The position numbers and the translations under genes are program-made. From Pseudomonas eucalypticola (GTDB lineage Bacteria > Pseudomonadota > Gammaproteobacteria > Pseudomonadales > Pseudomonadaceae), in assembly GCF_013374995.1 (NCBI RefSeq), contig NZ_CP056030.1, forward strand, positions 4,620,501 through 4,684,500: DNA of 64,000 nt, given 5' to 3'. Below the pieces are notes generated by a model. It was not told the DNA's origin, did not search any database, and was given only the letters and a program-made list of their open reading frames with translations. Positions 1 to 9,760 of the stretch are shown here, piece by piece; positions within the stretch are counted from its first letter, which is position 1, and each line of letters begins with the position of its first letter.

Positions 1-432
1 CAGTCGATTTGGGGGATCACAGACCAGCAAGCGTTCGAACCCGCATCCCGAGACGCTACCGATCCTTATTGGTCACTAACGCCAAACGAGATGTATGGCG
101 TACTTGAACACTACTTGGATAAATACTTCCCAAACTATGAGGAAGTGCGAAACAAGCTCCCATTGCAACTACCAACCAGAAGCCTCACCCCAACAGAAGG
201 CAAAACCAAGTTCATCATCAAAGACATTCGCTTTGAGAACGAAGCCGACTTCTGGCGCAGCCATAACGGCGTGATCTGGCATATCATCAGGCACAACGCG
301 GCCAAGGTTAACGCTCACACATCAGAAGCAGGAATAAAAGTTCAACAGGGTGATACCACCATTAAAAATAATGGTACACTTGAAGAACTTAGACTAAAAG
401 TGGACTTGGCCTGGACCAACGTCCATTCCTGA
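1..432 (+). CDS. C-terminal part of an unrecognised protein (5' end outside window)
   Basis: The frame is open from the first base and stops at 430-432, so this is the tail (143 residues) of a longer gene. I do not recognise the family; the visible part is soluble, with no membrane segment or clear motif. It ends only 14 bases before the first recombinase gene and on the same strand, so it probably belongs to the same operon. An internal ATG at 91 is possible, but the reading frame continues upstream of it without a stop. Confidence 0.6.
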   Translation, partial: QSIWGITDQQAFEPASRDATDPYWSLTPNEMYGVLEHYLDKYFPNYEEVRNKLPLQLPTRSLTPTEGKTKFIIKDIRFENEADFWRSHNGVIWHIIRHNAAKVNAHTSEAGIKVQQGDTTIKNNGTLEELRLKVDLAWTNVHS

Positions 433-446
433 TTGAGCCAAGACCA

Positions 447-2411
447 ATGGACGTAAATGAAGTACTCGACATCGCCACAGTCGAAGCACGCTGTGGCATG
501 TTGCTGAGAGCCCCCTACCTGAACCATCCGTATTACAGCAGCACTTCCAACCTGTGCATAACGCTACATTACATCTTCATGCGCTATGCACCCACGGTTG
601 TAGCCGAAAACGGCTATCGACTTTCAAGAGCGATCTGCATCTTTTTCGACTACCTAACCGAACAGCGCGAAATTACGCCAGTCGCGCTTCAGCCCACTGA
701 GTTCTCCGATATCTCTATCGAGGTTCTGTTGGGATACCAAGACTATCTGCACCGCAATAAAATGCCCATCTCCAACGCGGAAAAAATGAAGAGTGCATTC
801 GGTGCGGTTGCGAAGCAGCACGGCACCATCCCCCTTCTGCTCTTCCCAGTGATCAACCGCCCCCCTAGCAAGAAGACCGAGCCCTTGAGCGATGATGCGT
901 ACGAGGGCCTCAAGACCGCGCTGATCACGCACATCGACAAGCTGTACGAGAAACTCGAATACCGCAAGGTCGTTGAGCGTGCGACAGCCTACGAGTACCA
1001 CTCAATCCCTCCAAATGATCCTGATAACCCGCTCCCGGTGCGAGCCTGGAACATCGATCATGCCCGCAGTTTGAAAACGCTGACTGAACTCGGCTTCCCA
1101 ATGGGGATTCCTCTCGACATTTTGTCCGAAAGCATGAGTCGCCCCCGCATCAACGGCTATAGCCGAGATTGCGATACTATTCTTAAAGCCCTCATGTACA
1201 AATACATTATCTGCGCAGGCACAGAAGGCCACATCAAGCTCGACGACCTGTTAGATAAATACTATCCAACCTCAATGGACCAAGCGGCGATTGTCGTATT
1301 CCTGCTCCTTCAATCTGGATGGAATAAAGAGACTGTTATCGGAATTGACGAGTCTGACTTTGAGCACGTCCTGACGGGTTCAATTGACGAGGGTCTTGCG
1401 GTTATTTTTTCAGAAAAGTATCGCTCGCAAGGCCTGGACAAGCCGTACGAGGCGCCGAAGACTATTACTGCATCAAGTAATCGTGAGGATCGCTATTCGA
1501 TCTACAGCCTTATTATTTTGGCCCAAAAACTATCCGCACCATTGAAAGGATATCCATTCGACACCAATCCATTCCAAAAGGCTTGGGAAGAGCGTAATCC
1601 GCTTTTTCTATTCCTGAGAGCGAATGGGGACTGGTTCAAAAATGGAAGTCGCCACTCCTCCGTTTCGGTGCTTCGAGCTTATGTCGTTGGCATTGAGCAC
1701 TTCTTGAAAGAATACGAAGTCATCGAAGATGGTAAGAGACTGCTACGAGCAGCCGACATTACCAAGAGGCTCAGACCAACCTGGTCCCTTCACAAAAAGC
1801 AGACCACGCCACTGAGCATGATTGCCACCCATTTTGGCCACGAGTCTACGTCCACAACCGACGTGCACTACGACAGCTCCGGTGCCGCGATGAAAGAGCG
1901 CCGCGAGCGGCTGCGGGATGAGCTTGAGGCGGTCGTCACGCTACTGGTGAACCGGCAGTTCACCGGGCTGATGAGCAAAAAAGCCAATGCCCAGGCAAGC
2001 GCCCAGATCAAATTCTTTACCATCCCCGGCAAAGACCGCCCACTGTGGGGCTGCGAGGATCAGTACGCCCCAGATTGGCTTGGCCACGAGAGTTTCATTG
2101 AGCCTGGCAGCAAATGCTTCCAGCTTGATAAATGCATTGGCTGCTCGAAAATCCGGCTTTATGAGGACTCACTGCCGTACCTGATGGAGCGCCAGTCGCA
2201 CATTGAGTATGAGCTTGAGAACGAAAGCAAAGGGCCCCGTACATCAGACTTGGAGTGGGAAAAGGACATTCTGGAGTCGCTCATCGACGATATGGCCGAT
2301 GAAGACCTGATCAAAGACGCCGCGCGCTACCGTCGTCGCAACGCACCGCTTCTCCCCCGAGACATGTCCAGTTTGCGTCTGATTTTTGAGGAGGAGTCGG
2401 CCAATGTCTGA
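447..2411 (+). CDS. tyrosine recombinase-like protein 1 of island recombinase operon
   Basis: A 654-residue protein. The C-terminal half resembles the tyrosine recombinase catalytic domain: around residues 461-475 there is a box II-like stretch, HFGHESTSTTDVHY, with the GH pair and a candidate tyrosine nucleophile. The usual box I arginine (TGxR in its two partners) is not evident; the corresponding segment reads LLLQSGWNKETVIGI. A cysteine cluster (DKCIGC) follows the catalytic region. It may therefore be a structural or DNA-bridging partner rather than an active strand-cleaving enzyme. Its stop overlaps the start of the next gene, which points to translational coupling. The length is well above a phage integrase (about 400). 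Recombinase fold: fairly sure; activity: inferred to be doubtful. Confidence 0.75.
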   Translation: MDVNEVLDIATVEARCGMLLRAPYLNHPYYSSTSNLCITLHYIFMRYAPTVVAENGYRLSRAICIFFDYLTEQREITPVALQPTEFSDISIEVLLGYQDYLHRNKMPISNAEKMKSAFGAVAKQHGTIPLLLFPVINRPPSKKTEPLSDDAYEGLKTALITHIDKLYEKLEYRKVVERATAYEYHSIPPNDPDNPLPVRAWNIDHARSLKTLTELGFPMGIPLDILSESMSRPRINGYSRDCDTILKALMYKYIICAGTEGHIKLDDLLDKYYPTSMDQAAIVVFLLLQSGWNKETVIGIDESDFEHVLTGSIDEGLAVIFSEKYRSQGLDKPYEAPKTITASSNREDRYSIYSLIILAQKLSAPLKGYPFDTNPFQKAWEERNPLFLFLRANGDWFKNGSRHSSVSVLRAYVVGIEHFLKEYEVIEDGKRLLRAADITKRLRPTWSLHKKQTTPLSMIATHFGHESTSTTDVHYDSSGAAMKERRERLRDELEAVVTLLVNRQFTGLMSKKANAQASAQIKFFTIPGKDRPLWGCEDQYAPDWLGHESFIEPGSKCFQLDKCIGCSKIRLYEDSLPYLMERQSHIEYELENESKGPRTSDLEWEKDILESLIDDMADEDLIKDAARYRRRNAPLLPRDMSSLRLIFEEESANV

Positions 2412-4425
2412 TTATTTGGAAGAACAGGAACGCCTGATCGCCGAGTTCGAATCCGATGCCGAAGAAGCTGCCATGGAGGCTTTTGAAGCACTCCTGGAGG
2501 AAACCGCTGGGCGTATTGACACTGCCAAGCATGGGCTGCTCAGCAAGCTGGCACTTTTCCCAGATGGAGACTTCCCAGTCTCGCTCTACTCTGAGTACCG
2601 CGATGCAGTCTGGACGATGACAGACGAAACGAAGGGGAGGCCCGTTCGGATCCGTTTCGAGCTGGAAATGCCTGGCCTGAGCGAGCTGAAGCGTGCACTT
2701 ACCTACCATCTACTACCAGCGTTCACTCCGTTTGCGCGAATCAAGTCGTTTACATCCAGCAAATCAAAAGCACACGACTTTCGCTTCATCGAGATGTATC
2801 TACTCGCGCCAAATAGGCTGAGCGCGATTCCTGAGCACCTTCAGCTCATCACGCTGCCCATGCTCAACCAAGCCCTGGATGACGCGAAGGACAGTGGCAA
2901 ACCCAGCCATTACACCGGCTTGTTCTTTACGCTGCGGTTCTGGCACTCGCTGTCAGCGCACAAGCTGATCCCTGAGGAGCTGCGCCTCTCTCCAGAACTG
3001 AGTGGAATCGACACTCGCGAGCGCCACAAGGACGTACAGGACACATTTTCCGGTTCATTGCAGACCTGGGTCCCGTTCTCGGAAGGCGAGCTGGAAAAGC
3101 TGGTGAACTATGCTCTTTTCTGGATCAATGACGCTGCACCCCGCCTGTTGGAGGCTCGCGCCCTCCTCATGGAGAATGGCCTTGATCAGATGGTTAGAGG
3201 CAAGATCAGGCGCACCAGTCGTCAGACTGACTTCGAAAATGCCTTGGCCATCGAGATTAATGGCACAGAAGTGCTGAATTACTCCATGACAGAAGGAGAG
3301 CACGGCGGTGCTCACGTATACAGCTACTTCTGGATCAAGAACTTTTCGCAGGCCATCGACAAGGTCCGAAACGCGGTATTCGTATTCGTCGCTCTTGTGA
3401 CTGGCATGCGCAAAACCGAGCTGGGACTTTTGACGTTTGATGACGTCGTCGAGGATCAGGCTGGCCTGTACTGGATTGATATCACTCGGTTCAAAACCAC
3501 AACCGATGCCAACTACCACGGAGAGACCGAACGACTGCCCCTCCCCCGATTTGTCGGCGAGAGCGTTAAGGCGCTCAAAACCCTGCGCAGCTTCTGGACC
3601 TTCTACAGAAACGGTTTCATCTTCCAGACCACCTACAACACAACGCCGGTGACCAACGAGAAGCCGCTTCTTCCCCCTGCGATCATTGTCGAGCTGGAGG
3701 AAGAGACTGGTATCGACCGCATCCATGCGCATCGTTTCCGCAAGACCATTGCCGAGATCCTGATTCATCGAAGCGAGCGCAACATCGACCTCATTCGGAT
3801 GCTCTTCGGGCACCATAGCTACGCGATGACACTGCGGTACATCTCCCGCAACCCTTACCTCGTTCGCGGTGTGGCCCAGGCTCTGGAAGAGAGTTACTCG
3901 AAAGAGTTTCATGAAATCGTGTCAGCGGTTCGGGACGGCGGATTCTCTGGCGACGCGGCAGATCGTTTGGCACAGCAAATCTCTCGCCGTCCAGAAGACT
4001 TCAAAGGCAAGCGCTTGAAGGTGTCAATCCTGGTTTACGTGAGCCACCTGCTAAGCGCGGGTAGCCCGATCTATGTGGGTCGCACAGCGGTGGGTACGTA
4101 CTGCGTGTCTGGTGATGAATTCGACGAGACCAACCTTCCTCCCTGCCTGGTGGGAAGGCAGCGGCCTGAAGGCCGAATTCGGCCAGATCCGGGGTATTGT
4201 CAGAATGAGTGCCGTAATGCGGTCGTCATCGGTAAGGCTGAGCAGGCCCTGGAAGAGAACGTGCGCTTCTACGAGACCCTGCTGGAGAACGGGAGCAGCT
4301 CGATGACCGTGCGGTCCAGGCAGCGCATCCAGGCCAAAATTGACGCGCACAAACGCCATCTCAACAACCTGCACAACACTGAAGTCGCGAAGTCGTTGCA
4401 GATCCCGCTGCTTGAGGTGTCGTGA
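2404..4425 (+). CDS. tyrosine recombinase 2 of island recombinase operon
   Basis: A 673-residue site-specific tyrosine recombinase. The catalytic set is visible: box I arginine in TGMRKTEL (about R336), a lysine in the following beta region (RFKTTTD), HAHRFRK (H-x-x-R, about 441-446), and MLFGHHSYAMTLRYIS with the GH pair and the nucleophile tyrosine (about Y479). A C-terminal cysteine cluster (CQNEC) echoes the first protein. I chose ATG 2404 because GAGGAG lies at 2391-2396 with good spacing; an in-frame TTG at 2386 precedes it. The start overlaps the upstream stop and the stop overlaps the downstream start. Together with its neighbours it is likely to integrate and excise the island. Confidence 0.88.
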   Translation: MSDYLEEQERLIAEFESDAEEAAMEAFEALLEETAGRIDTAKHGLLSKLALFPDGDFPVSLYSEYRDAVWTMTDETKGRPVRIRFELEMPGLSELKRALTYHLLPAFTPFARIKSFTSSKSKAHDFRFIEMYLLAPNRLSAIPEHLQLITLPMLNQALDDAKDSGKPSHYTGLFFTLRFWHSLSAHKLIPEELRLSPELSGIDTRERHKDVQDTFSGSLQTWVPFSEGELEKLVNYALFWINDAAPRLLEARALLMENGLDQMVRGKIRRTSRQTDFENALAIEINGTEVLNYSMTEGEHGGAHVYSYFWIKNFSQAIDKVRNAVFVFVALVTGMRKTELGLLTFDDVVEDQAGLYWIDITRFKTTTDANYHGETERLPLPRFVGESVKALKTLRSFWTFYRNGFIFQTTYNTTPVTNEKPLLPPAIIVELEEETGIDRIHAHRFRKTIAEILIHRSERNIDLIRMLFGHHSYAMTLRYISRNPYLVRGVAQALEESYSKEFHEIVSAVRDGGFSGDAADRLAQQISRRPEDFKGKRLKVSILVYVSHLLSAGSPIYVGRTAVGTYCVSGDEFDETNLPPCLVGRQRPEGRIRPDPGYCQNECRNAVVIGKAEQALEENVRFYETLLENGSSSMTVRSRQRIQAKIDAHKRHLNNLHNTEVAKSLQIPLLEVS

Positions 4426-5456
4426 TGGAAATGAACGACACTCGGCGAGTCCTGATCGACCTCATCGCTGAACACCAGGCATCGAACCCCAGCGTCAAGC
4501 TGGGGGTCGGCGAGCTTTCGGAGAGAGCCGGAATCTCACGCCAGGCGTTCAATCGTTACTACGGTGATCTCAAGGACTACGCATGGGGCATCAAGCCCAT
4601 CGGTGACCTGCTGGTCGATACCGATCATGACCGGACCAAGGATCTGATCAACCAGAACCAGGCCAGCCTGAAAGAGCTTCAGCAGCAGATGTCCCGGCTG
4701 AGTGCCGATCATGAAAAAGAGATGGAGAAGACTGTCGACTCCTACATCACTTCGCTGATGGTCAACGACATCACACTCCATGGGGCGAACGATATCCGGG
4801 TGACGCTGGAGAAGCAGACGCTTTACAACCTGGAGCTGAAAAAGCAGATCAACCAGCTTGAGATCGACCTCTCCAGGGCGAAGCAAACCACTGCACTGAA
4901 GAATATTGCTGTGGTGCCTGGCGCAGGCGCAAACACCAATGCTGGTTCGGATGCAGGCGCCAGCCAGCGGGGCGAGAAGGTCAAGGTCGATGTGGATCTT
5001 ACAAAGGCGTATGCCGCGTATGCATCGACTAAATCGCTGGATGAGTATGAGGACAAGAAAGATATTGCAATCAACGCTGCCACGCGCAGCATCAACAAGC
5101 TCGCCACCGACAAAAGCTGCACCATCGTTCTGTTTGCAGAGCGCTACATTTGCCGGTTCGGCGTGTTTTTTGATCGCTATCAACCGACCGACGATGGCCT
5201 TCACATCGTGGTTCGTGTCCCCATTTTCGATGGCACCGAACTCAAGACATTCGTCTCGACTCTGGCACCCGCATCAGCGATCCATATCCACATTCCGTTC
5301 ATGGCATCTGTGGGTGATTTCAATCTTCAACGCAGCTTTTTCTTCAACCGCATCCCTGAGTTTGAACTGAAGTATGCCGACGCTGCGGACCCTATCAGCA
5401 TCACCATGGACAGGATCGATCAAGTTATTCACTTCAAGCCGAAGCAAGGTGACTGA
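4425..5456 (+). CDS. HTH/coiled-coil protein of recombinase operon
   Basis: A 343-residue protein with a predicted helix-turn-helix near the N-terminus (about residues 25-50, around LSERAGISRQAFNRYYGDL), then a long heptad-like region (about 70-155) rich in Q, K, E and L, then an alanine/glycine linker and a C-terminal globular domain. This architecture resembles KfrA- or TetR-like DNA-binding coiled-coil proteins. It sits between two recombinase genes, with a TGATG overlap upstream and two bases to the next start, so it is probably a DNA-binding accessory of the recombinases, comparable in position to TnpC of Tn554 or the third protein of gamma-mobile-trio modules. That comparison is inference; I do not recognise the family itself. 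Confidence 0.7.
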   Translation: MEMNDTRRVLIDLIAEHQASNPSVKLGVGELSERAGISRQAFNRYYGDLKDYAWGIKPIGDLLVDTDHDRTKDLINQNQASLKELQQQMSRLSADHEKEMEKTVDSYITSLMVNDITLHGANDIRVTLEKQTLYNLELKKQINQLEIDLSRAKQTTALKNIAVVPGAGANTNAGSDAGASQRGEKVKVDVDLTKAYAAYASTKSLDEYEDKKDIAINAATRSINKLATDKSCTIVLFAERYICRFGVFFDRYQPTDDGLHIVVRVPIFDGTELKTFVSTLAPASAIHIHIPFMASVGDFNLQRSFFFNRIPEFELKYADAADPISITMDRIDQVIHFKPKQGD

Positions 5457-5458
5457 TC

Positions 5459-6760
5459 ATGCTAACCATCAAGCGAAAACTGCTGGATTATCATTGCCCC
5501 TCCTTGGGAAGGCAGGTCACCCACTACGCCCTGATCGCACAGCTGCCCAAGAAAAAACTGCTGCTTAGCCATCCCAACCTGTTCCTCTACGACACCACAC
5601 GCTCATCCGAGAAAACGTCGTCTCGGTACTCAAGCGTTATCTCGATGTTCTACAAATTCCTCTCGACAGAAGAGAAATTCAAGGACCTTGATCCATCGCA
5701 GTATCATGCTGTAGTCGACAACCTGGACCTGAAGCGTTGGCAGCTCGCAAGGCAAATTGCCAGAGTGGCAAAGCAAAGCCTCAAACCGACCTCAGAGACC
5801 ATTTTTGAGGATGCGAAGATCGTGCTGGTGTTTTGTCACTGGCTGAATCTCAAGGGCTATCGAACCAACGTCAAGGTCGAGATCAAAACCCATACCGCTA
5901 ACTTCAAGCGGAACAGCCTCTTGGCGTATGTGCAGGCCAAAGCGCGAACCTCCATCAAAGCCAAGAATATTCAGGCGCTCGACAAAGAAGCCAGGCAACG
6001 ACAGAGGCGTACGCTCATCACGGCTTCAGAAATCAAGACGTATTTGCAGGCATTCACCGACCCCGTGTACCCAGTCCTGTTCAAGCTCGCGCTTGGCACG
6101 GCGATGCGTCCCATGGACCTGTGCACAGTGCCATACCTCGGAAACGGCGCGAACGCTCACATCATGCCGTATTCCGAAATGGACCAGGAGCCGACGCTCT
6201 TTAACTTCACCGTGTATGGCAGTAAGGGAAACAAGACACGGACCATCAAGATTCATCGAGACGACCTGCGAGTGCTAGACGAGCAGTACATCCAGCCCTA
6301 CTACGACGAGCGACGGAAAAAATACAAGAAGAGGTTCGGGGAGGACTGTCCATTGGACATCTTGTTCCTGAACGCGCAAGGCCTTCCGGTCACTCCCGAG
6401 AAGATCTCTTCACGGGGTAACGCTGCGAAGGACAAGGCCGTAGCTAAGGACAAGGCGTTTCGAGCGTCACTCAATTTCTACGAGTCGCGTCATTGGTGGC
6501 CGACGATGTTTCTCATTAGCTACTTCAAGGAGGACTTGCTGACGTCTTCCGCCGACGTGCTCTGGGCAGCCTGCGGAGAGGCTCTCGTCCAGCAGATGGG
6601 CCATGAAGACGTCTCGACAACATTCGCTCACTACATCGATATGGGGCGGGTCGTGATGATGGCGAACAAAGGCAAGATGACGGAGCTGATCACCCAGGCA
6701 CACAACAGCGTGCACTCGTTTATCGACACAGTGACCACGGGCAACCTGATCCTGGACTGA
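5459..6760 (+). CDS. tyrosine recombinase 3 of island recombinase operon
   Basis: A 433-residue tyrosine recombinase. Visible catalytic elements: box I arginine in GTAMRPMDL (R217), lysine in GSKGNKTRTI, ESRHWWPTMFL in the place of H-x-x-R, QQMGHEDVSTTFAHYI with the GH motif and the nucleophile (about Y392). Its start is two bases after the previous stop, and it ends the four-gene operon. The catalytic sequence diverges from recombinase 2, so the element carries at least two distinct potentially active recombinases, a hallmark of elements such as Tn554, RIT and gamma-mobile-trio islands. I cannot assign it to one of these without alignment. Confidence 0.88.
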   Translation: MLTIKRKLLDYHCPSLGRQVTHYALIAQLPKKKLLLSHPNLFLYDTTRSSEKTSSRYSSVISMFYKFLSTEEKFKDLDPSQYHAVVDNLDLKRWQLARQIARVAKQSLKPTSETIFEDAKIVLVFCHWLNLKGYRTNVKVEIKTHTANFKRNSLLAYVQAKARTSIKAKNIQALDKEARQRQRRTLITASEIKTYLQAFTDPVYPVLFKLALGTAMRPMDLCTVPYLGNGANAHIMPYSEMDQEPTLFNFTVYGSKGNKTRTIKIHRDDLRVLDEQYIQPYYDERRKKYKKRFGEDCPLDILFLNAQGLPVTPEKISSRGNAAKDKAVAKDKAFRASLNFYESRHWWPTMFLISYFKEDLLTSSADVLWAACGEALVQQMGHEDVSTTFAHYIDMGRVVMMANKGKMTELITQAHNSVHSFIDTVTTGNLILD

Positions 6761-6970
6761 GAGCGGCAGCACGGTTTGAGTTATGGACAGCAAGCTGGGA
6801 GTGAGGACCACCAGCCCCTCCCCTGGCCTACTCCAGCGCGAAGCGCTGATTTCTTCAGTCACATGCCAGCTCAAGGTTCGCGTTCTGATATTCGCCCAAC
6901 GTATAGGGTGCGGCCCGCGATAGAATCCTCAATCCATTGAACACGATCCAGCCAAGGAAGGGAGAATGAC
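6761..6970. other. intergenic region after recombinase operon
   Basis: About 210 bases without a gene. A small hairpin (CAGCG-cgaag-CGCTG followed by ATTTCTT) near 6834-6848 could act as a weak terminator. A strong Shine-Dalgarno-like run, AAGGAAGGGAG at 6954-6964, serves the next gene. Confidence 0.3.
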
Positions 6971-9094
6971 TTGAGTGTGGAAATCAGCTTCGACCATGAA
7001 CTCGCAGTTGCCAGCATCCAATTGGCCGGTTGGGCTCCGGAGCTGGTCGATCATGTAGGGCGCTATTTTGATATCCAGGAGGGCATGATTCGACTGGACT
7101 ACGCCCACCTATCTGGTGAGGAAGCCAGCGCTTCACTCTTTTGGAGCGACTGGACCAGTAACGAACGACAGCAGCTTGAATTCGAACTCAACGCTGCCGC
7201 ACAGGAAGGGCCTATTGCAACGTCCTTAGTGCTCCTGGGGCGCGGAAAGAGTGGAATCAAGAATTCGTCGTCAATCTTGGATCAGAACACCTACCAGTCG
7301 GCTATGGAAGCGTTCCGGAAGGACATGCTTAACACCGAGTCGCAGGGTTTGCGTGCAATCATTCTGGCTGAGATCGCTCCCCGTCTACGTTGGACCAAGC
7401 ATCTACTCGGCACAAGCTCAAAGGACCGGGCCAGCTTTCTGAAAGATCGCCAGCTGATGTCAGCGCTTGTTAGTAGAACGTCAAAAGACGACTGCATCGC
7501 AGCCCTTAAGCTAGTCATTACCGAAAACAGCCGGGAAAACTGGGCTTTTGAGCAGTTGGCCGCGCTGCACTCGGAACATTTGCTCGACCAGCTGACGGAT
7601 TTTTTCAATAACCCTTCGAACAATCCGCACGGGCTGGATCGCCATTTTCTCTGCTCGCTCTATGCGAATTCACTGATGATCCAGAATGATCGACGTGCCT
7701 GCGAGCTGGTTCTTGATCAAGTCAACCCGATAGTTTTCTCTCAGCTGATCCAACATTGTCATACGCTCGCAGCAGACGATGTCCGCAAGCTATTCCTTGA
7801 TTGGCGTGCTCAGTCAAAGGCAGGAAAAAAAGACGACTTCAGAGAACCCGTCGCTAAAGCCTGCTTGACGCTTGCCAAGCTTTTGAACGGCCCCCTACCT
7901 TCAGACCTTGCGCTTGCCGCAGCATGGCACGGGTTCGTGGAGCCAAATCAGTCCAGCCAACAAAGCGTCATTGAAAGCCTCAAAGAACTGCCAACCGGGA
8001 TGTGGGACCAAGGATCGCTGTGGAGTCAATTGGGCCCTGCGGCCCGCGAAGCATGGCGGCATGATCTGTTTGGTCACGTGATAGGAAGGCAAGAGCTGGC
8101 CCAAGGCCTCTTGAGTTTTTCCTGCCTGTGGCTCCCGCAGGAAGCGTTCGCCGAAGTTGAGCCTGTACTTCTCCAATTGATAGCTGATCACGATCACCTA
8201 ACCTTCGCGACCGAACTTGCCCGCACTGGCCCAAGGCAAGTGCAGCTACGGGCGAAAGGGCTTGTTCGGCAAAAGCTGGAGGTATTGGACTTCGAGGTGC
8301 CACAAGGCCAAAGCGAAGATGCTACGGCGATGCCGAGTCTCAATGCCACAACTTGGTTATGTGATCCTTCCGTGGAACGAGTTATCCATAAGGCCCTAAG
8401 TCGGGCGGAAGAGGAATTTTGTAGCGAGTACTCGGCGACTTGGGGAGAAGACGAGGAGGCCCACACAGCGCGGCTGTTGAGCCTTACACAGGTTGCGGTT
8501 GGTAATGCTAGCCGCCAGTTGCATCAGCTCTCTTCCATGACGCGGTCTAAATATCCCAGCCTGTCGGTGGCGGTTCGTCAGCCCAGTAAGCGCGAGGAAG
8601 GGGCCGTTACCCATGCCGGTGCTCCTCTTGGAGCCGACGTGCTATTTCTGACCCGCATCATGGATAACGGCAAACCGGTGATCCAGCGGGCTACCCTCGT
8701 CCAGGTGAAAAAACGCTTCGGCACTGCTTCAGGGAAGGGATTTAGCTCGAAGATAGGCATCGATCTGGAACAGTGCCAGAACATGCTGACGCAGACGGAA
8801 CACGCCTACTACCTGATCGCAACCCCGGCCTCGACACCTTCGGTGCTCTGGGTCGCCCCAGCCAGGCTGGTACGGAACTTGACCCAATTGGGCACGAGCA
8901 AAACCTCTGTCGACGCAGCTCAGGTTCGAGATGCCAGTTGCTCCTTTGCGGACTTTTTCTTGTACAGCTTGGTAGGCCTGTGGGCAGGCGACGAACATGA
9001 GGAGGTGGTCGCTCTCGCCCACGGTGATCCCCGGCTTGGACGAACGCCTCGCTACATCGTCGAAATTGAAATTCGCCGCCAACCTAATGATTGA
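6971..9094 (+). CDS. unrecognised 707-residue protein with PD-(D/E)xK-like C-terminus
   Basis: A large soluble protein. The first 500 residues look alpha-helical without a motif I can name. Near the C-terminus there is a restriction-endonuclease-like pattern: an acidic residue around 540 (KREEGAV), GADVLFL (about 553-559) and LVQVKKRF (about 576), that is E-x(n)-D-x(n)-QxK, as in PD-(D/E)xK nucleases with a QxK variant, followed by an EQCQNML helix. Start is TTG 6971 (or GTG 6977) behind AAGGAAGGGAG; the ATG at 6966 is out of frame. It is a single gene next to the mobility operon and is probably a defence nuclease, but that is inference from motif and place. Confidence 0.7.
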   Translation: MSVEISFDHELAVASIQLAGWAPELVDHVGRYFDIQEGMIRLDYAHLSGEEASASLFWSDWTSNERQQLEFELNAAAQEGPIATSLVLLGRGKSGIKNSSSILDQNTYQSAMEAFRKDMLNTESQGLRAIILAEIAPRLRWTKHLLGTSSKDRASFLKDRQLMSALVSRTSKDDCIAALKLVITENSRENWAFEQLAALHSEHLLDQLTDFFNNPSNNPHGLDRHFLCSLYANSLMIQNDRRACELVLDQVNPIVFSQLIQHCHTLAADDVRKLFLDWRAQSKAGKKDDFREPVAKACLTLAKLLNGPLPSDLALAAAWHGFVEPNQSSQQSVIESLKELPTGMWDQGSLWSQLGPAAREAWRHDLFGHVIGRQELAQGLLSFSCLWLPQEAFAEVEPVLLQLIADHDHLTFATELARTGPRQVQLRAKGLVRQKLEVLDFEVPQGQSEDATAMPSLNATTWLCDPSVERVIHKALSRAEEEFCSEYSATWGEDEEAHTARLLSLTQVAVGNASRQLHQLSSMTRSKYPSLSVAVRQPSKREEGAVTHAGAPLGADVLFLTRIMDNGKPVIQRATLVQVKKRFGTASGKGFSSKIGIDLEQCQNMLTQTEHAYYLIATPASTPSVLWVAPARLVRNLTQLGTSKTSVDAAQVRDASCSFADFFLYSLVGLWAGDEHEEVVALAHGDPRLGRTPRYIVEIEIRRQPND

Positions 9095-9287
9095 TGCCAG
9101 CAGCCGCCCCTTACCTCGATCTGAGACTGACCAGGAATGGAGCGGGAAGCGTTAAAAGGCAGATGGCTCCGTTTAGCGAAAGACCGGCTTCGCCGAAGGT
9201 TGCCAGGTGGGGTCTATCACCGCCGAATAGCATGAGGTCATCCGAAGAATTGCTGATTAGCAGCAGATGCCAGACCGCGATTCGCGC

Positions 9288-9689
9288 TTAGATTTCAAAC
9301 CACGGCCCTGAAGACAGGGTGAAGGCGAATGCGTGGTGACCGTCACAGCGAGTACGCTGCCAGCCATCACGATAGATCGTGGCCCCGTGCCCGCCACAAA
9401 CTTCGCAAACGCGCATCGAGTGGCGATGTACAAACTCCGCCATAGCCTCGATCTGCGGGGATGCGCCTTCGACCATGATGTGCAATGCACCGAACTTTTC
9501 GGTCACTTTGTAGAGTTTGGCACTGGAACCAGCTTGCAAATTATAAGCATGTGCAAGCGCACAAAACGTCTCAATCAGAGGAAGCCACCCCGGTCCACAC
9601 GCCGCAGGTAGACTGGCATGAGGATCGTGAAAAACCGACGGGTATTTGTCACCGAGAAGCATCGCCAAATTTTCATAATGATACGGCAT
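9288..9689 (-). CDS. small CxxC protein, paralogue of 30696-31010
   Basis: A 133-residue protein. The start at 9689 is set by a strong GGAGGGGAG a few bases upstream on the minus strand. The C-terminal part has CEVCG, and later RCDGHH, which looks like a small zinc-binding module; the middle has PGWLPLIETFCALA. The gene at 30696-31010 shares the W-x-PLI start of the domain, the aligned E-A-L-A-E-V/F block and a CxxCG knuckle, so the two are divergent paralogues about 21 kb apart in the same island. Function unknown. It is the last of three leftward genes (10817 to 9288). Confidence 0.6.
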   Translation of the reverse strand: MPYHYENLAMLLGDKYPSVFHDPHASLPAACGPGWLPLIETFCALAHAYNLQAGSSAKLYKVTEKFGALHIMVEGASPQIEAMAEFVHRHSMRVCEVCGGHGATIYRDGWQRTRCDGHHAFAFTLSSGPWFEI

Positions 9690-9760
9690 CGTGCACTCCC
9701 CTCCTATGTCCTCATCACTACCGTTTTTTCCAGGCTCATTGGCGTGTACCCCACCCCGAA

